A DNA stretch of 64,000 nucleotides from contig CAJNDT010000608.1 in assembly GCA_905221615.1 (NCBI GenBank), forward strand, positions 1 to 64,000, read 5' to 3'. Source of the stretch: Symbiodinium sp. CCMP2592. Lineage: Eukaryota > Sar > Dinophyceae > Suessiales > Symbiodiniaceae. A program made the position numbers and the translations under genes. The notes beneath the pieces were generated by a model. That model had not been told where the DNA came from. It saw only the letters and a program-made list of their open reading frames with translations, and did no database searches. Below, piece by piece: positions 38,417 through 48,042 of the stretch; the first letter of the stretch is position 1, and each line of letters begins with the position of its first letter.

Positions 38417-38920
38417 CTAAGAAAGTTGATCTTCTGAGTTGGAACGGTGTGTGTCTTCTGAGAGAGTTTTCGGAGTTGTGTGCGAAGGTGTACTTTCACC
38501 TGCCCACTCTGTGCTCTGCTAGGTGTAGTTTGAGGCACCTGAGGCTTTGAGGCACCTGAGGCTTCGGAAGAAAGAGAAGGCAACGTGTGCCTCCACAAAG
38601 CAAAAGGCATAAGTGGAGGACTGAGGACTGACTCGCGGGCATGAGGGGGTGTGAATTCAGGCCTCTGGCTCAAGTCTGGCTCGAGCCCTGCTTTCAGAGG
38701 TGGGTGTTCTGCGTAGGGAGCGTAGCTGTTTTCAACTGAGCCTCTGGGCCTTAACTGTCGTTGGGGCAACAGGACTCAAACAGGAATCCCAGCTTATCCT
38801 TTCGCGAGCCATACTTGTGCAGTGCTGGCATTTTGCCAGCCACTTTCCAGCGTGCAGGTGCCGGCCCTCGCCTCCAGGGCTGAGGGCTGTTCACTCGCCT
38901 TAGGGGCTGAGAGAACAGTC
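38417..38920. other. Spacer / LINE-A 5' untranslated region
   Basis: No gene. A 14-bp direct repeat (AGGCACCTGAGGCT/AGGCACCTGAGGCTT) lies at about 38531-38563. Two bulged hairpins at 38866-38885 and 38887-38918 immediately precede the ORF1 start. Confidence 0.5.
38887..38918. repeat. Bulged hairpin, family A variant, with 6-bp complementary flanks
   Basis: Core CTC-GCC, loop, GGC-T-GAG, flanked by CTGTTC on the left and GAACAG on the right, which pair perfectly across one A-A mismatch. It ends 2 nt before the ORF1 ATG. A second member sits directly upstream at 38866-38885. Confidence 0.7.
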
Positions 38921-39829
38921 ATGGCAGGAGGTAGGTACTATGTGTGCAAAACCTGTGGTCCTGCAAGCTGGATTTATGCCTCTAAAGTGCAGAAGTTTGC
39001 GAAGTGCAGTTGGTGTGGCAAGCCTTGGCCCGCTGATGTACCGCAGGCACCTTGGAGAGAACCTAGCAGGCCGCGACCTCGAACTCGGCAGCCGAAGCCA
39101 GCTAAGCTAGCAAGTTGCCTCCAGAAGGTGTGGTCCACCTTGCCTGCAGATGTGTGTTTGCAGTTTGAGCAGGCTGGCTTTAAAGTGCCGGCCCCGAAGC
39201 AGGAAGATGTTGACCTACTCAGCCTTTTGCAGCGCAACCGTGATGATCTCCCCCAGGAAGTCCTGGATGCTCTGCCAGCAGCACCGGTCCCTAACCCAGT
39301 GCAGGAAGGTAAGGCTGCAGGTGTTGAGTGGCGTAACTCAGTTGGTAAGTTGCGTGACCTCGGCCAGCGCAAGCTGAAGCTGCAGGAAGACATTGACCTG
39401 GCCAAGGCAAACCTTAGGGCCCTGCTGACGAAGATGCAAGATTTGCAGACCTCCATCCAGGAGGCACAGACTGAGGTCAATAAAGCCACTCAGGAGTATG
39501 AAACCAAGGTTCTCACGCAGTGCAATGAAGAGGCCAACCATGGAGTCGAGTCTGTGTTGCAGGCCCTGGGGATTCAGGAAGAGGCCCTTACGGAGGCTCA
39601 AAAGCGCAGTCTCGAAGCTCTCAAGAAGGAAAACGCAGACGAGGCCAAGCGCCGCAAGACCCAGCAGCAGGAGCAATTCCCGCCGGGATTGGCTCCTCAG
39701 TTGCGCTCGGCGGCCCATGTCACTGAGGCCAACAAGGAAGCCGAAGATGCCAAAGGGCCGCCCAGCCAGCCAGTCAAGGAGCGCAGCCGGTCGCCCAAGC
39801 GTGCAGGCGAAAAATCCGATGATATTTAG
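38921..39829 (+). CDS. LINE-A ORF1: zinc-ribbon and coiled-coil RNA-binding protein
   Basis: 302 codons from the ATG at 38921 (GTCATGGCA); a longer frame upstream overlaps the hairpins. Two CxxC pairs (Cys9/12 and Cys29/32) make an N-terminal zinc ribbon. A Pro/Arg linker follows. Residues about 145-265 form a long Leu/Gln/Glu/Lys coiled coil, and the tail is basic with a KERSRSPKR motif. This layout suits a LINE nucleic-acid chaperone ORF1, although it lacks a recognisable RRM. It ends with TAG at 39827, and ORF2 continues in the same frame straight after it. Confidence 0.65.
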   Translation: MAGGRYYVCKTCGPASWIYASKVQKFAKCSWCGKPWPADVPQAPWREPSRPRPRTRQPKPAKLASCLQKVWSTLPADVCLQFEQAGFKVPAPKQEDVDLLSLLQRNRDDLPQEVLDALPAAPVPNPVQEGKAAGVEWRNSVGKLRDLGQRKLKLQEDIDLAKANLRALLTKMQDLQTSIQEAQTEVNKATQEYETKVLTQCNEEANHGVESVLQALGIQEEALTEAQKRSLEALKKENADEAKRRKTQQQEQFPPGLAPQLRSAAHVTEANKEAEDAKGPPSQPVKERSRSPKRAGEKSDDI

Positions 39830-42800
39830 GGTCTCGGTGGGGGGTTGCGCCAGGGTTCTGGGTTTTGTCTTCCGGTTCTTTCTCTGAGTGAGGTTTTGCG
39901 TGACTTGGAAGTTTCGGAGCCTAGCGCAAGCCCTGACGCGTCACCTGTGCCCTATTTCAAGTGCTGGTACTGTGGCCTCCCGTTCGTGCCAACAGCCGTG
40001 GGAGTCCAGATTTGCAGCTGCAGTGCCGGAATCCATGTTCGATCTTCACCAATTGAGGCTCGGGCCAGCATTTGTCGTGCTGACGTGCGCCTGGTCGGAG
40101 CCTCACCTCAGGGTTCGAGGCTCCTGCCGACTCTGTCTGACCAGCCAGAGCAGCTAGCTGAGGGGTTTGCTTATCCCAAGGTTGTGGGACGACCCGTGTG
40201 CCCCCCCTCTAGCTGCCCACTGACTGGACCCAAGTTTTTCCACTCTGCCTTTTTCTCTGAGCCAGCTGACTGCAAGCCACATGAACCATGGGACCGCAAG
40301 AAACCTTTGTTGTGTCGTGGACCGATCATGCCCTTTTTGGAACGGCACGGTTCCCACTATGATTCTGCAATCCAGTCAACAGGGTCGGCCGAATTGTCCG
40401 TTAACCCTTCAAATTCCACAACTCCGCCGATCCACTCAACAGGGTCGGCCGAATTGTCCGTTAAATACTCAAAATCCACAATTCCGCCGAGCCCATTTGA
40501 GGTGTTCCAGGGTGAGCCAGGGTCTAGCCCACCCAGCTGGGGCTGCATGCTAAACTTGAGTGCATATAAAGCTTTGCATCCTACCTGGAACCAGGAGCCT
40601 GACCTTTTGCACCTCGCCGAAGGGCTTGAGGAGCAATGCCAGGAGGGCACCTTGGAACACTGGGTCCTTTTTAAGTCTTTGGAGGCCACTGAGATTCAGG
40701 ATCACAGCCTTGAGACCTGGGCCCGCATCGCTCGTGCTTCTGAGGACTTAGTTCACTCTTTTTCCTCGGGTCAGCCTCGTACTTTCAAGTTTGTCTCGGC
40801 AAATGTGACTTCCTGGAGACCTGAACTTAGGCAGTGGCTGGTCTTTCACCAGTTTGATGTGGCCTTGATTCAGGAGCACCACCTTTCGGAGAGGGCCTTT
40901 CATGCTGAAACGGTGGCCCTCGCCAAGGCAGGCTACCATGTCCATGGCCAGCATTCCCCTGTTCGCAAGCGGGAGATTGGGGGTGTGATGGTGTGTGTTA
41001 AGTCGCATTTGCAGGCCAGACACGTTCACACCTTTCAGGATCCTGAAACGGGCTGTGGTTTCGTAGCTGTCGCTATTCGGGTGACGGGTTTCGACTTAGC
41101 CCTCTTGTCGCTGTATCTTGAGTCAGGCAGCACTTTTGAAGGCCGGGCCAATACCTTGGTCCTGTCCAATATGTATGCAGTGATTGCCTCGCTCAAGTGC
41201 CCGTGGTGCGTGGTTGGAGACTGGAACCTAGATGCTTGTGAGGTCCTCGCCACCAGGCTTGAGGACCTCACAAAGGGTCGGTTACTTGGTACTGGGATGC
41301 CTACTGCAGGCACCGCAGCCGAGCTGGACTATGCACTGGTCCACCCCCGGTTGGCCTCGCATCTTTCGCTTGAGCTTGCCTGGGATGTTCCCTTTAAGCC
41401 CCATGCGGCGCTTAAGTGCACCCTTCCTCTTAAGTCTTTGCAGGACCTCCAGCCAAATTTGCGCTCCATCACTGACTCCTTTGACCCTATTCTTGACGAC
41501 CAGCGCAATTTGCAACCCCCGGTTGTGTCACCGCAGAGGGTCACCCTCCTGGAAATCGAGGCTTGTGACCCCGCCTCCCTCGCCTTTGCGGAGTTTTCTG
41601 CCACCGCTGAGGCCTCAGGTTTACTCGGTAGGACCATGGGCAGGGGGGTAAACTTGCCGACGATTCGTCAGCCGGCCGTGTCGCAACCCCCCAATGACTA
41701 CCAGTGGTTTGGTCACGAGCACTCTGTCTGGTCCCAGCTCGCAGGCCGGTTCAAGGCTGGGGGGCCGCCCAATGAAACCCTTTCCCTGCTCTCCAAGCTC
41801 GGCCCTGAGCATCATCAATGGGCAGACGAAGCCCGGGACACTGTTTCAAATCATCGTGACCTCGCTGCCCTGAGGTCCCATGCTGAGGCGCAGGCCAAGC
41901 TTGCTAAGACCGCTCAGCAGGGAGCGCAGGCGGAGTCATATCAACAATGGCTGTTTGGAGCCCTGTCGGCTGGCATGGGGCCGGTGTATCGTGCCCTTAA
42001 AAGCCACGAACAGACTCTCGCCCGGCCCTTTCGGGACCAGTCGGCCCTTGCCCGGGCTTACTGTCGCATGGAGTTCTGGAGCCGCATCTGGGATGCGACA
42101 ATTGTGCCGCCTCAGCCTCACCTGTCTGCAGAGCGCCTCGCCTTAAGGGCTGAGGCCCTGCAGCAGGCGCAGGATCTGTCACCGCTATCTTGGGAGCAGG
42201 TCAAGACAGCGTGCCTGGCCACGGGCAACAAGAAGGGAGGCCTTGATGGTTGGTCGTACAAGGCTCTGCGTAACCTCCCTGACTTCTGCTACCGACAGCT
42301 TGCGGGGCTCTTTCGTCTTGCTGAGACGGACCTTACTTTGCCGCTTCAAATGCTTACGGTGCAGGTCGCCCTTCTTGCAAAAACCCCAGAAAAAGAGCGC
42401 CCCATATCTCTCACATCGGTCCTTTGGCGAGTGTACAGCAAGCTGCGACGCCCGCTCCTGGAGAGCTGGTTAAAGGAGTACGCGGCCTTTGCCCCTTTCG
42501 ACTCCGCCACCCCAGGACACACTTCCCTTGACCCAGCACTTTCTCGCTTGATCAAGGCAGAAGATCATAAGTTTCGCAAAGTTACTTTCATAACTTTGTT
42601 CGTTGATCTTGAAGGTTTCTATGATGGGGTAGATTTTTCTCGACTGATATCACAGGGCAAAGCTTTGTCATTTCCACCCTTGCTTTTGGAACTTAGTCTT
42701 CAGCTTTACAATGGGCCTCGTTGTCTCCATGGCGAGGGGGTCAGCACTGTTGCTTTGTGGCCCCAGAGGGGCATCCTTCAGGGGTGCCCGTACGCACCCA

Positions 42801-45502
42801 CGGTTGCAAAACTCACCACTCATGCTCCGCTGCAGGGCATCTCCCAGCACCGTGGGGTCAGCCATGCTGATTTATGGCTTGATGACATCAGTGTCGATGT
42901 GTCTCATGCTGACCCGGAGGTTGCGGCCTCTTTGGCCCTGTCGGCCTCCAGGAAATTGGAGGCCCTGCTTTCCGTTGAGAAGCTTCGCATTAACAAAACC
43001 AAAACCAAGTTTGTTGTCAATAGTGCCAAGGCGGCCAAAGCACTCAACAGTATGCGTGTTGAAGGCGATCCTCAGGTTGCTGACTTGGTCCGGGACCTTG
43101 GACTTGACTCGGCAGGTGCCAAGCGCAGAAGGGTTACGCATGCTTTGAAACGCTTCAAGGTCGGCCGCGCCCGAAACCAGAAACTTCACCAACTTGGCAC
43201 AGGCTGCAAAGCCCACAGGTTGTATGCCACTTCCATTCTTACGGCCGAGATCTATGGTTGCCAGGGACAGGGCTTGTCCCCCAAAAGGCTCAAGGTCGTT
43301 CGCGCATCCATCTCCAGGCATGTTGGGCGGTCCAAGTGGGGCTCTGTCGACGTGTCTCTGGACTGTATGTCCTTTCGTTGCCAAGACCCATTGTTGACAG
43401 TTGTCCTTGCGCAGGCTGATGCTTTGTATAAAATGTTCGGCCCCTCCACGGCACAAGGCTGGGAAATCCTAGCCCGCACCTGGAAGGTGGCCTGGACTCG
43501 CCAAGAGGCGGCCGTGCATGGATGGAAGTGTGTTGCAGGCCCGGTTGCTGCTATGGTGCAGTATTGTATTGATTTGCGCATCAATGTCAGTGATCCTCTG
43601 CGCTGGGTTCATAGCAGCGGGGTTCTTCTGCTTGATGTCACCAACCCTGGCCTTTTCCTGTCAGTTCGCCGCTTTCTCACTCAGGTTGTTGCCCTTGAAA
43701 GGGCTTCCCGCTTTGGTGCAGTCCTCACGGCCCAAGGTGCCCAGCAAGGAGTTGACTGGTCAGTCCACCGAAAGCTCTTGAAGGTTTCCAAGCTTTCATC
43801 CCCGCGATGGGCCTTTCATGCCGTGTGGCAAGGACGCACCTTGCACGCTGGGAACGGGGGGTTTTCGCATTGCGCATGCGGGGCTGAGAATACCCTGCAC
43901 CATGTCTACTATGAGTGCCCGCTTGCGCCTGCTAAGTTAAGCCCGGCCCTCCGTAGTTTTCAGCGCAAACACCCAGACCCCTGCTTCTGGCTACGAGGAA
44001 TGGTCCCAAAGGCTTGGACGACCCCGCAGGTCTCGGCCTCAGCTTTGGAAACCAGGGTGACAGGGCTGTTTTGTCATCAGCCGGTTGATGTCACTGGGCT
44101 CCTCATAGGTACTGATGCTAGCGGAGGTCCCAATACCCACGACCCTCGCCTTAGGGCTGTAGGGTGGTCGGTCGTGCTTTGCGAACTCCGCGCTGATTGC
44201 CTTATTGAGCACGGGACCATCTCAGGCCTTCTTCCGCCGGGCAGCACGGTGCCTCAGGGGGAGTCCCTCGCAATCATTGAAGCCCTCAAGGCTACCACTG
44301 GCAGCTTTGACCTCACAGGTGATTGCAAGCCGGCTCTCAAAGCCCTGGCTGCCAGAGCTCTCAACAAAAAACATATCCCTGAATGGGGTCCAGTCTGGCA
44401 GGAGCGAGCAAGGGCTCAACCGCACTGGGTTAGGAGCCACTGCACGGCTGAGGCCTTTGAGGCTGAATTCCCTGGTCAGCTTTGGCGCCGCGAGCTCAAT
44501 GCCAAAGCAGACACTCTCGCAGGGAGCCGAGCTGCTGCTGCATGCACCCCGCATTTTGTACGCAAAGTAAAGGAACTCGACCTGGTAACCCGGGAACTCA
44601 ACTGTTTTCTCGCCTCCAGGGCTGAGAAGCTGATCAAGGAAAAAGCCCAGGGTTTTGTTCCCCGCTCCGCTAGAGATTCCTTAAGCCAGTTTGACAAGCC
44701 TCGGTCGCAAGCTGCAGCTGTGTCTGCAAGCACTAAAGTTCCGCCGCCTAACAAAAAACAGCGCCTGAAGCAGTTGCTGGACTCCCCTGATCCAGCACTT
44801 GGTCATGATTGGAAAGCCCGCGAGACTAAGGCCGCCAACAACTTCTCGGTTTATTGCGAAAAATGCAATTTATATATTGAACAATGTCATTCGCTTGATG
44901 TTTTCAATCGCAAAATTACACACCCGTGCCGTGGTGTTGCTGCAGCTGTGCCGCCCAGTTGGAAAATACACCCCAGCCATGACATGCATAATCGAGGATC
45001 TCACTTTTTGTGTGCCAAGTGTTTGGCCTGCATAAAACTTGGCGCGGTCTCGCCCTCGTCCCTTCTTCAGTCTGCATGTAAAGGCTTAGGGCGTAAAGTA
45101 AACAGTGGCACCAAGGCTTGCGCCTTGGCACAGGTTGGTGGAGTCTCCACCCGATCTATTGCCAGTGCTTTTCAATCTGCCAGCACCTTCGGTGCCGGCC
45201 CTATGCCAGAGCGTGTTTCTGCAGTTCCTAAGCTTGGCCTTTTGAGCGCTGCCCAGGTCAACCCTCCAGCTGGGCCCGTCGCCTCCTCTGCAGCGGCTGC
45301 CCCAAGGTTGCCGGAGTGCCAAGGCGAGGTCACTCAGTCCACAGGAGTGCAAGGAGCAGTTGGTCAGTCCGTTTCTGTAGGTTTGCGATCTCAGTTAGGC
45401 ATGCCAGCAGCTGTTCCGCCAGTGAAGCCCAAGGCCCCAGCTAGACCCAAACCCAAAACAAAACCGAAGGCTGACCCAACACAGCGCACCCTTCGTTTTT
45501 AG
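39830..45502 (+). CDS. LINE-A ORF2: endonuclease, reverse transcriptase, RNase H, zinc tail
   Basis: The frame is open from the codon after the ORF1 TAG to a TAG at 45500. There is no ATG in the first ~160 codons, so translation by readthrough or reinitiation is implied. Counting from 39845: a CxxC/CxC zinc motif at about 38-60; apurinic-type endonuclease from about 315 (FVSANVTSW) through VVGDWNLDA (about 457) and PHAALKC (about 518); RT with GGLDGWSYK (about 798), FVDLEGFYDG (about 918), QGCPYAP (about 978) and the catalytic WLDDISVD (about 1013); RNase H with GTDASGG (about 1421) and PHWVRSH (about 1525); and a C-terminal Cys/His domain from about 1670. It would nick target DNA and prime reverse transcription. 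The frame is intact, so the copy may be young. Confidence 0.9.
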   Translation, partial: GLGGGLRQGSGFCLPVLSLSEVLRDLEVSEPSASPDASPVPYFKCWYCGLPFVPTAVGVQICSCSAGIHVRSSPIEARASICRADVRLVGASPQGSRLLPTLSDQPEQLAEGFAYPKVVGRPVCPPSSCPLTGPKFFHSAFFSEPADCKPHEPWDRKKPLLCRGPIMPFLERHGSHYDSAIQSTGSAELSVNPSNSTTPPIHSTGSAELSVKYSKSTIPPSPFEVFQGEPGSSPPSWGCMLNLSAYKALHPTWNQEPDLLHLAEGLEEQCQEGTLEHWVLFKSLEATEIQDHSLETWARIARASEDLVHSFSSGQPRTFKFVSANVTSWRPELRQWLVFHQFDVALIQEHHLSERAFHAETVALAKAGYHVHGQHSPVRKREIGGVMVCVKSHLQARHVHTFQDPETGCGFVAVAIRVTGFDLALLSLYLESGSTFEGRANTLVLSNMYAVIASLKCPWCVVGDWNLDACEVLATRLEDLTKGRLLGTGMPTAGTAAELDYALVHPRLASHLSLELAWDVPFKPHAALKCTLPLKSLQDLQPNLRSITDSFDPILDDQRNLQPPVVSPQRVTLLEIEACDPASLAFAEFSATAEASGLLGRTMGRGVNLPTIRQPAVSQPPNDYQWFGHEHSVWSQLAGRFKAGGPPNETLSLLSKLGPEHHQWADEARDTVSNHRDLAALRSHAEAQAKLAKTAQQGAQAESYQQWLFGALSAGMGPVYRALKSHEQTLARPFRDQSALARAYCRMEFWSRIWDATIVPPQPHLSAERLALRAEALQQAQDLSPLSWEQVKTACLATGNKKGGLDGWSYKALRNLPDFCYRQLAGLFRLAETDLTLPLQMLTVQVALLAKTPEKERPISLTSVLWRVYSKLRRPLLESWLKEYAAFAPFDSATPGHTSLDPALSRLIKAEDHKFRKVTFITLFVDLEGFYDGVDFSRLISQGKALSFPPLLLELSLQLYNGPRCLHGEGVSTVALWPQRGILQGCPYAPTVAKLTTHAPLQGISQHRGVSHADLWLDDISVDVSHADPEVAASLALSASRKLEALLSVEKLRINKTKTKFVVNSAKAAKALNSMRVEGDPQVADLVRDLGLDSAGAKRRRVTHALKRFKVGRARNQKLHQLGTGCKAHRLYATSILTAEIYGCQGQGLSPKRLKVVRASISRHVGRSKWGSVDVSLDCMSFRCQDPLLTVVLAQADALYKMFGPSTAQGWEILARTWKVAWTRQEAAVHGWKCVAGPVAAMVQYCIDLRINVSDPLRWVHSSGVLLLDVTNPGLFLSVRRFLTQVVALERASRFGAVLTAQGAQQGVDWSVHRKLLKVSKLSSPRWAFHAVWQGRTLHAGNGGFSHCACGAENTLHHVYYECPLAPAKLSPALRSFQRKHPDPCFWLRGMVPKAWTTPQVSASALETRVTGLFCHQPVDVTGLLIGTDASGGPNTHDPRLRAVGWSVVLCELRADCLIEHGTISGLLPPGSTVPQGESLAIIEALKATTGSFDLTGDCKPALKALAARALNKKHIPEWGPVWQERARAQPHWVRSHCTAEAFEAEFPGQLWRRELNAKADTLAGSRAAAACTPHFVRKVKELDLVTRELNCFLASRAEKLIKEKAQGFVPRSARDSLSQFDKPRSQAAAVSASTKVPPPNKKQRLKQLLDSPDPALGHDWKARETKAANNFSVYCEKCNLYIEQCHSLDVFNRKITHPCRGVAAAVPPSWKIHPSHDMHNRGSHFLCAKCLACIKLGAVSPSSLLQSACKGLGRKVNSGTKACALAQVGGVSTRSIASAFQSASTFGAGPMPERVSAVPKLGLLSAAQVNPPAGPVASSAAAAPRLPECQGEVTQSTGVQGAVGQSVSVGLRSQLGMPAAVPPVKPKAPARPKPKTKPKADPTQRTLRF
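40381..40494. repeat. 60-bp tandem duplication inside LINE-A ORF2
   Basis: AGGGTCGGCCGAATTGTCCG occurs at 40381 and 40441, 60 bp apart, and flanking bases also match. It keeps the frame and duplicates a Ser/Thr-rich stretch containing TGSAELSV in the linker before the endonuclease. Confidence 0.85.
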
Positions 45503-45520
45503 GCCCAAGGCCTGCTAAGC

Positions 45521-46807
45521 ATGGCGCCCAAGCAAGAAGGGCGGCACATATCCACGCAACTCCGCCGTGAGGAGCGGGGATTATCATGGAAATCAGCGGC
45601 GACGATAGACCGACAGCGGGGCCGTAAGAAAGCCCGCAAACAGAAGAAGCGCCGCGAACAATATGAGCACGCTGGCAGGAGAACTGAGGAGGCTTGGCCG
45701 CCCCCACCACCTCCACCAGGACCTCGTGCGGAGGCGAGACATCTTGAAGCTGAGGAGCTGCCGTACGACTTGGAGGAGCCCTCGCCTTCAGGGCTGAGGG
45801 CTCCCTCCACTGCGGCTGCTTCCAGCAGCCAGGGCCCAGCACGGGAGGAGCCCTCGCCTTTAGGGCTGAGGGCTCCACCCCCTACGGCTGCTGCATCCAG
45901 CAGCCAAGGCTTACCTTTGCAACGACTTTCAGAAGCTGAAGAGCCACCGGTGGACCAGGACGACTCCAGCAACTGTCTTCAATCTGACAGCAGTGAGACA
46001 CCACAGCCTGCAGTCGCGCTGAAAGATCGCCCAAGTGACTTTGGCCCTCTTCTTCATGAGGATGGCCTAATCACTTTCTTATGTGCAGCTGCGCCCCAGG
46101 TGAAGCATCCGGTGAACCACTACCAGTGCCTTCCGGAAAGCCTTGAAGTTTACCATGACTTTGTCACTGGTGGGCGAACACAAGCTGCTCGAGCGAGACG
46201 GCTGGGTTTCGGAAAGTCCCGGACAGTTTACGTTGACCCTGGCTCCTCGGAACACGTTCTGAAGTTGGCGCCACCACAAGGCCACGGGCCAGAACCGGAA
46301 GCTTGGAGACGGCTCCCTCATATAGTGCCGTGCACTTTGGATGCGGGTATTCACCTGCTCACGCTTTCTTGGAAGAGCTGCTATGATATCATCCCCACGC
46401 ATGTTTTGAGGCAGTCTAGGCTCACTCCACTTTCGGTGTGGAGGCCAGCTCCGCCGGACCTTGATATGGTCCGCTACATGATGGCACTGACTGCGGAGGC
46501 CTCCCGTTTCTACAATCTCAAGGATCTTGGCTTTTTCAACTTTGGTGTTGATGCCCGTGGCTTCATTATGATGTGGGACACCGCAGACTGGCTTCCATGG
46601 GAGGGTCAAAGGGCACACTGGCCGAACAGACAGCGCGCCTCGGCTTTCTGGAGCGCGGTCAAGAGGAGTGTTCCAGACCACTTTCAGGAGCTACTCCAGC
46701 TTGTCAGCAACACCTCGCCTGAGGAGGTGCTGCAACGGCTACGACCACTCCTTACGCAGCACTACAAGTGGTGCCTGCTACAGCAGGGAGTTTTCCTTGG
46801 TGACTAG
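45521..46807 (+). CDS. LINE-A ORF3: divergent protein-kinase-fold protein
   Basis: 428 codons from the ATG at 45521, which lies 18 nt after the ORF2 TAG and in the same frame. The N-terminus is basic (RKKARKQKKRR) then Pro-rich; two hairpins inside it encode SPSGLRAPS and SPLGLRAPP. The C-terminal half resembles a kinase: a glycine-loop-like LGFGKSRTVYV near 229, VLKL for the ATP-binding Lys, a later Glu, then KDLGFFNFGVD, which aligns with the catalytic loop pattern RDLxxxN, and GFIMMWDTADW in the place of the metal-binding Asp. No LINE I know carries a kinase ORF. It may be a captured host gene co-transcribed with the LINE, or an unrelated gene directly behind it. Confidence 0.45.
   Translation: MAPKQEGRHISTQLRREERGLSWKSAATIDRQRGRKKARKQKKRREQYEHAGRRTEEAWPPPPPPPGPRAEARHLEAEELPYDLEEPSPSGLRAPSTAAASSSQGPAREEPSPLGLRAPPPTAAASSSQGLPLQRLSEAEEPPVDQDDSSNCLQSDSSETPQPAVALKDRPSDFGPLLHEDGLITFLCAAAPQVKHPVNHYQCLPESLEVYHDFVTGGRTQAARARRLGFGKSRTVYVDPGSSEHVLKLAPPQGHGPEPEAWRRLPHIVPCTLDAGIHLLTLSWKSCYDIIPTHVLRQSRLTPLSVWRPAPPDLDMVRYMMALTAEASRFYNLKDLGFFNFGVDARGFIMMWDTADWLPWEGQRAHWPNRQRASAFWSAVKRSVPDHFQELLQLVSNTSPEEVLQRLRPLLTQHYKWCLLQQGVFLGD
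45775..45804. repeat. Family A bulged hairpin, flanks GGAGC/GCTCC
   Basis: CCTCGCC, loop TTCAG, GGC-T-GAGG, with a perfectly complementary 5-bp flank pair. Total 30 bp, inserted without breaking the ORF3 frame. Confidence 0.75.
45847..45876. repeat. Family A bulged hairpin, second copy in ORF3
   Basis: Same as 45775-45804 with loop TTTAG. Both are followed by similar Ala/Ser-coding sequence, so the two may come from a local duplication. Confidence 0.75.
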
Positions 46808-46879
46808 CCTACCAGGTGAGTCAAGATGCCCTGCCGTCGAGTGGAAGGCCGCCTGAACTTTTGCTTTTCACTGCTTCCT

Positions 46880-46906
46880 GGGCCCTCGCCTTAGGGCTGA
46901 GGGCCC
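46880..46906. repeat. Family A bulged hairpin, flanks GGGC/GCCC
   Basis: CCTCGCC-TTAG-GGC-T-GAGG with four complementary flank bases on each side, 70 bp after the ORF3 stop. Confidence 0.75.
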
Positions 46907-48042
46907 GAGGATGTGGAAGGGTGCAGCTCAGCCTGGGCACTGACCTGGACCAAAGGTCCCGCAGCAGGCCGTGACAGCCTTGTTGCTCTGCAAAATGGTT
47001 TTCAAGCACTGTACTTCAGCATCGCCTTTGCTTCGTAGCCTGCCTGCTTCCGCTTCTCCGTGCTCTGGCAGGCTTGCGGTGCCCAGGAGCCCCGTTTTCT
47101 GCAGGATCCTCGGTCCGGTCAGCCCGAGTGTCCAGCCTTTGTTTTGAGCCTTTGCTTTGAGAGCTAGTTGGCAGGTGATCAATCTCTTCAGGTGTGTCTT
47201 TAAGGAGCAGGAGATCTGACAGCAGGAACACGAAAGCTTTTGCCGCTTCGCTGTTTCGTACAGGACCACGCCTCGCCAGCTGGGCTGAGGCTTGCGGTGC
47301 CCAGGAGCCCCGTTTTCTGACCACGCCTCGCCAGCTGGGCTGAGGCTCGTACTCTTGAAGCTTGTGCAGGGCCAGTACAGGGTACGTGTAGTCAACAGGG
47401 GGGGGGGGCTTTCCGTGCAAGAGTGTGCAGTGTGAGCAGGTGTGTACCCTGCTGCCCATCCCTCTGTTTGCACTGCAACAGTGTAAACCTGCTTGACACA
47501 CCTGTTTTGCAGCTACTTTGGTTTGCAGCTGCACGGTCTCCTTTTCTTCTTGGCCACCAACTGAGCTAAGTGAGTTAGTTATGAAGGTCGCTCAACCGCT
47601 ACCTCGCCCAATGGGGCCTGAGGTTACTTGAGCCAGCCACCTTCCTGTACAGTCTTCCGATTTTGAATAGGGCTTTGAGGCTACTGGTTGTACTGGAGCC
47701 TTCAAGGCGTACTCGCTTAGCCCTGGCTTTGCTACAGCCAGTTTTAATTAATGCATGCTTTAGGGTTTCTTCGGACAGGCCTCTGGCCGTGGACTTCTCG
47801 CGCCACCGGAATGAATTCAGGCCTCTTGGCTCAAGGCCATGAGTGCTCAAGCCTCCAGTGCCGTCGTGGCCGCCAGCCTTGAGGCCGTAACTACGGGTGG
47901 GTCCTTAACAGGCTCGAACCTAACCGCTTGTTTCCTCGTAGGCTGCCTGTGCAGCAGGGGCGGGGTAGGTGCAGTTCCGGCTCAAGCCGAAGAGCAGTAG
48001 TTGCCATGGTGTGACACTTCCATGTGATTTTCTTGATTTTGC

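Larger units (their letters stand above)
38860..46807 (+). mobile_element. LINE-A retrotransposon (three ORFs in one frame)
   Basis: ORF1, ORF2 and ORF3 share one reading frame, separated by TAG at 39827 and TAG at 45500. The 5' and 3' ends and any target-site duplication could not be fixed; no poly(A) tail is visible after 46807. Confidence 0.65.

Noticed and set aside
29760-38600. Long terminal repeats of the copia element
   Set aside because: By-eye comparison of sequence before gag and after pol found no matching TG...CA-bounded repeat; a self-alignment would settle it.
38658-38675. TGGCTCAAG near 38666 and TTGGCTCAAG near 47819 as spliced-leader relicts
   Set aside because: Only 9-10 nt match and both lie in repeated GGCCTCTGGC-type sequence, so chance or repeat origin is more likely.
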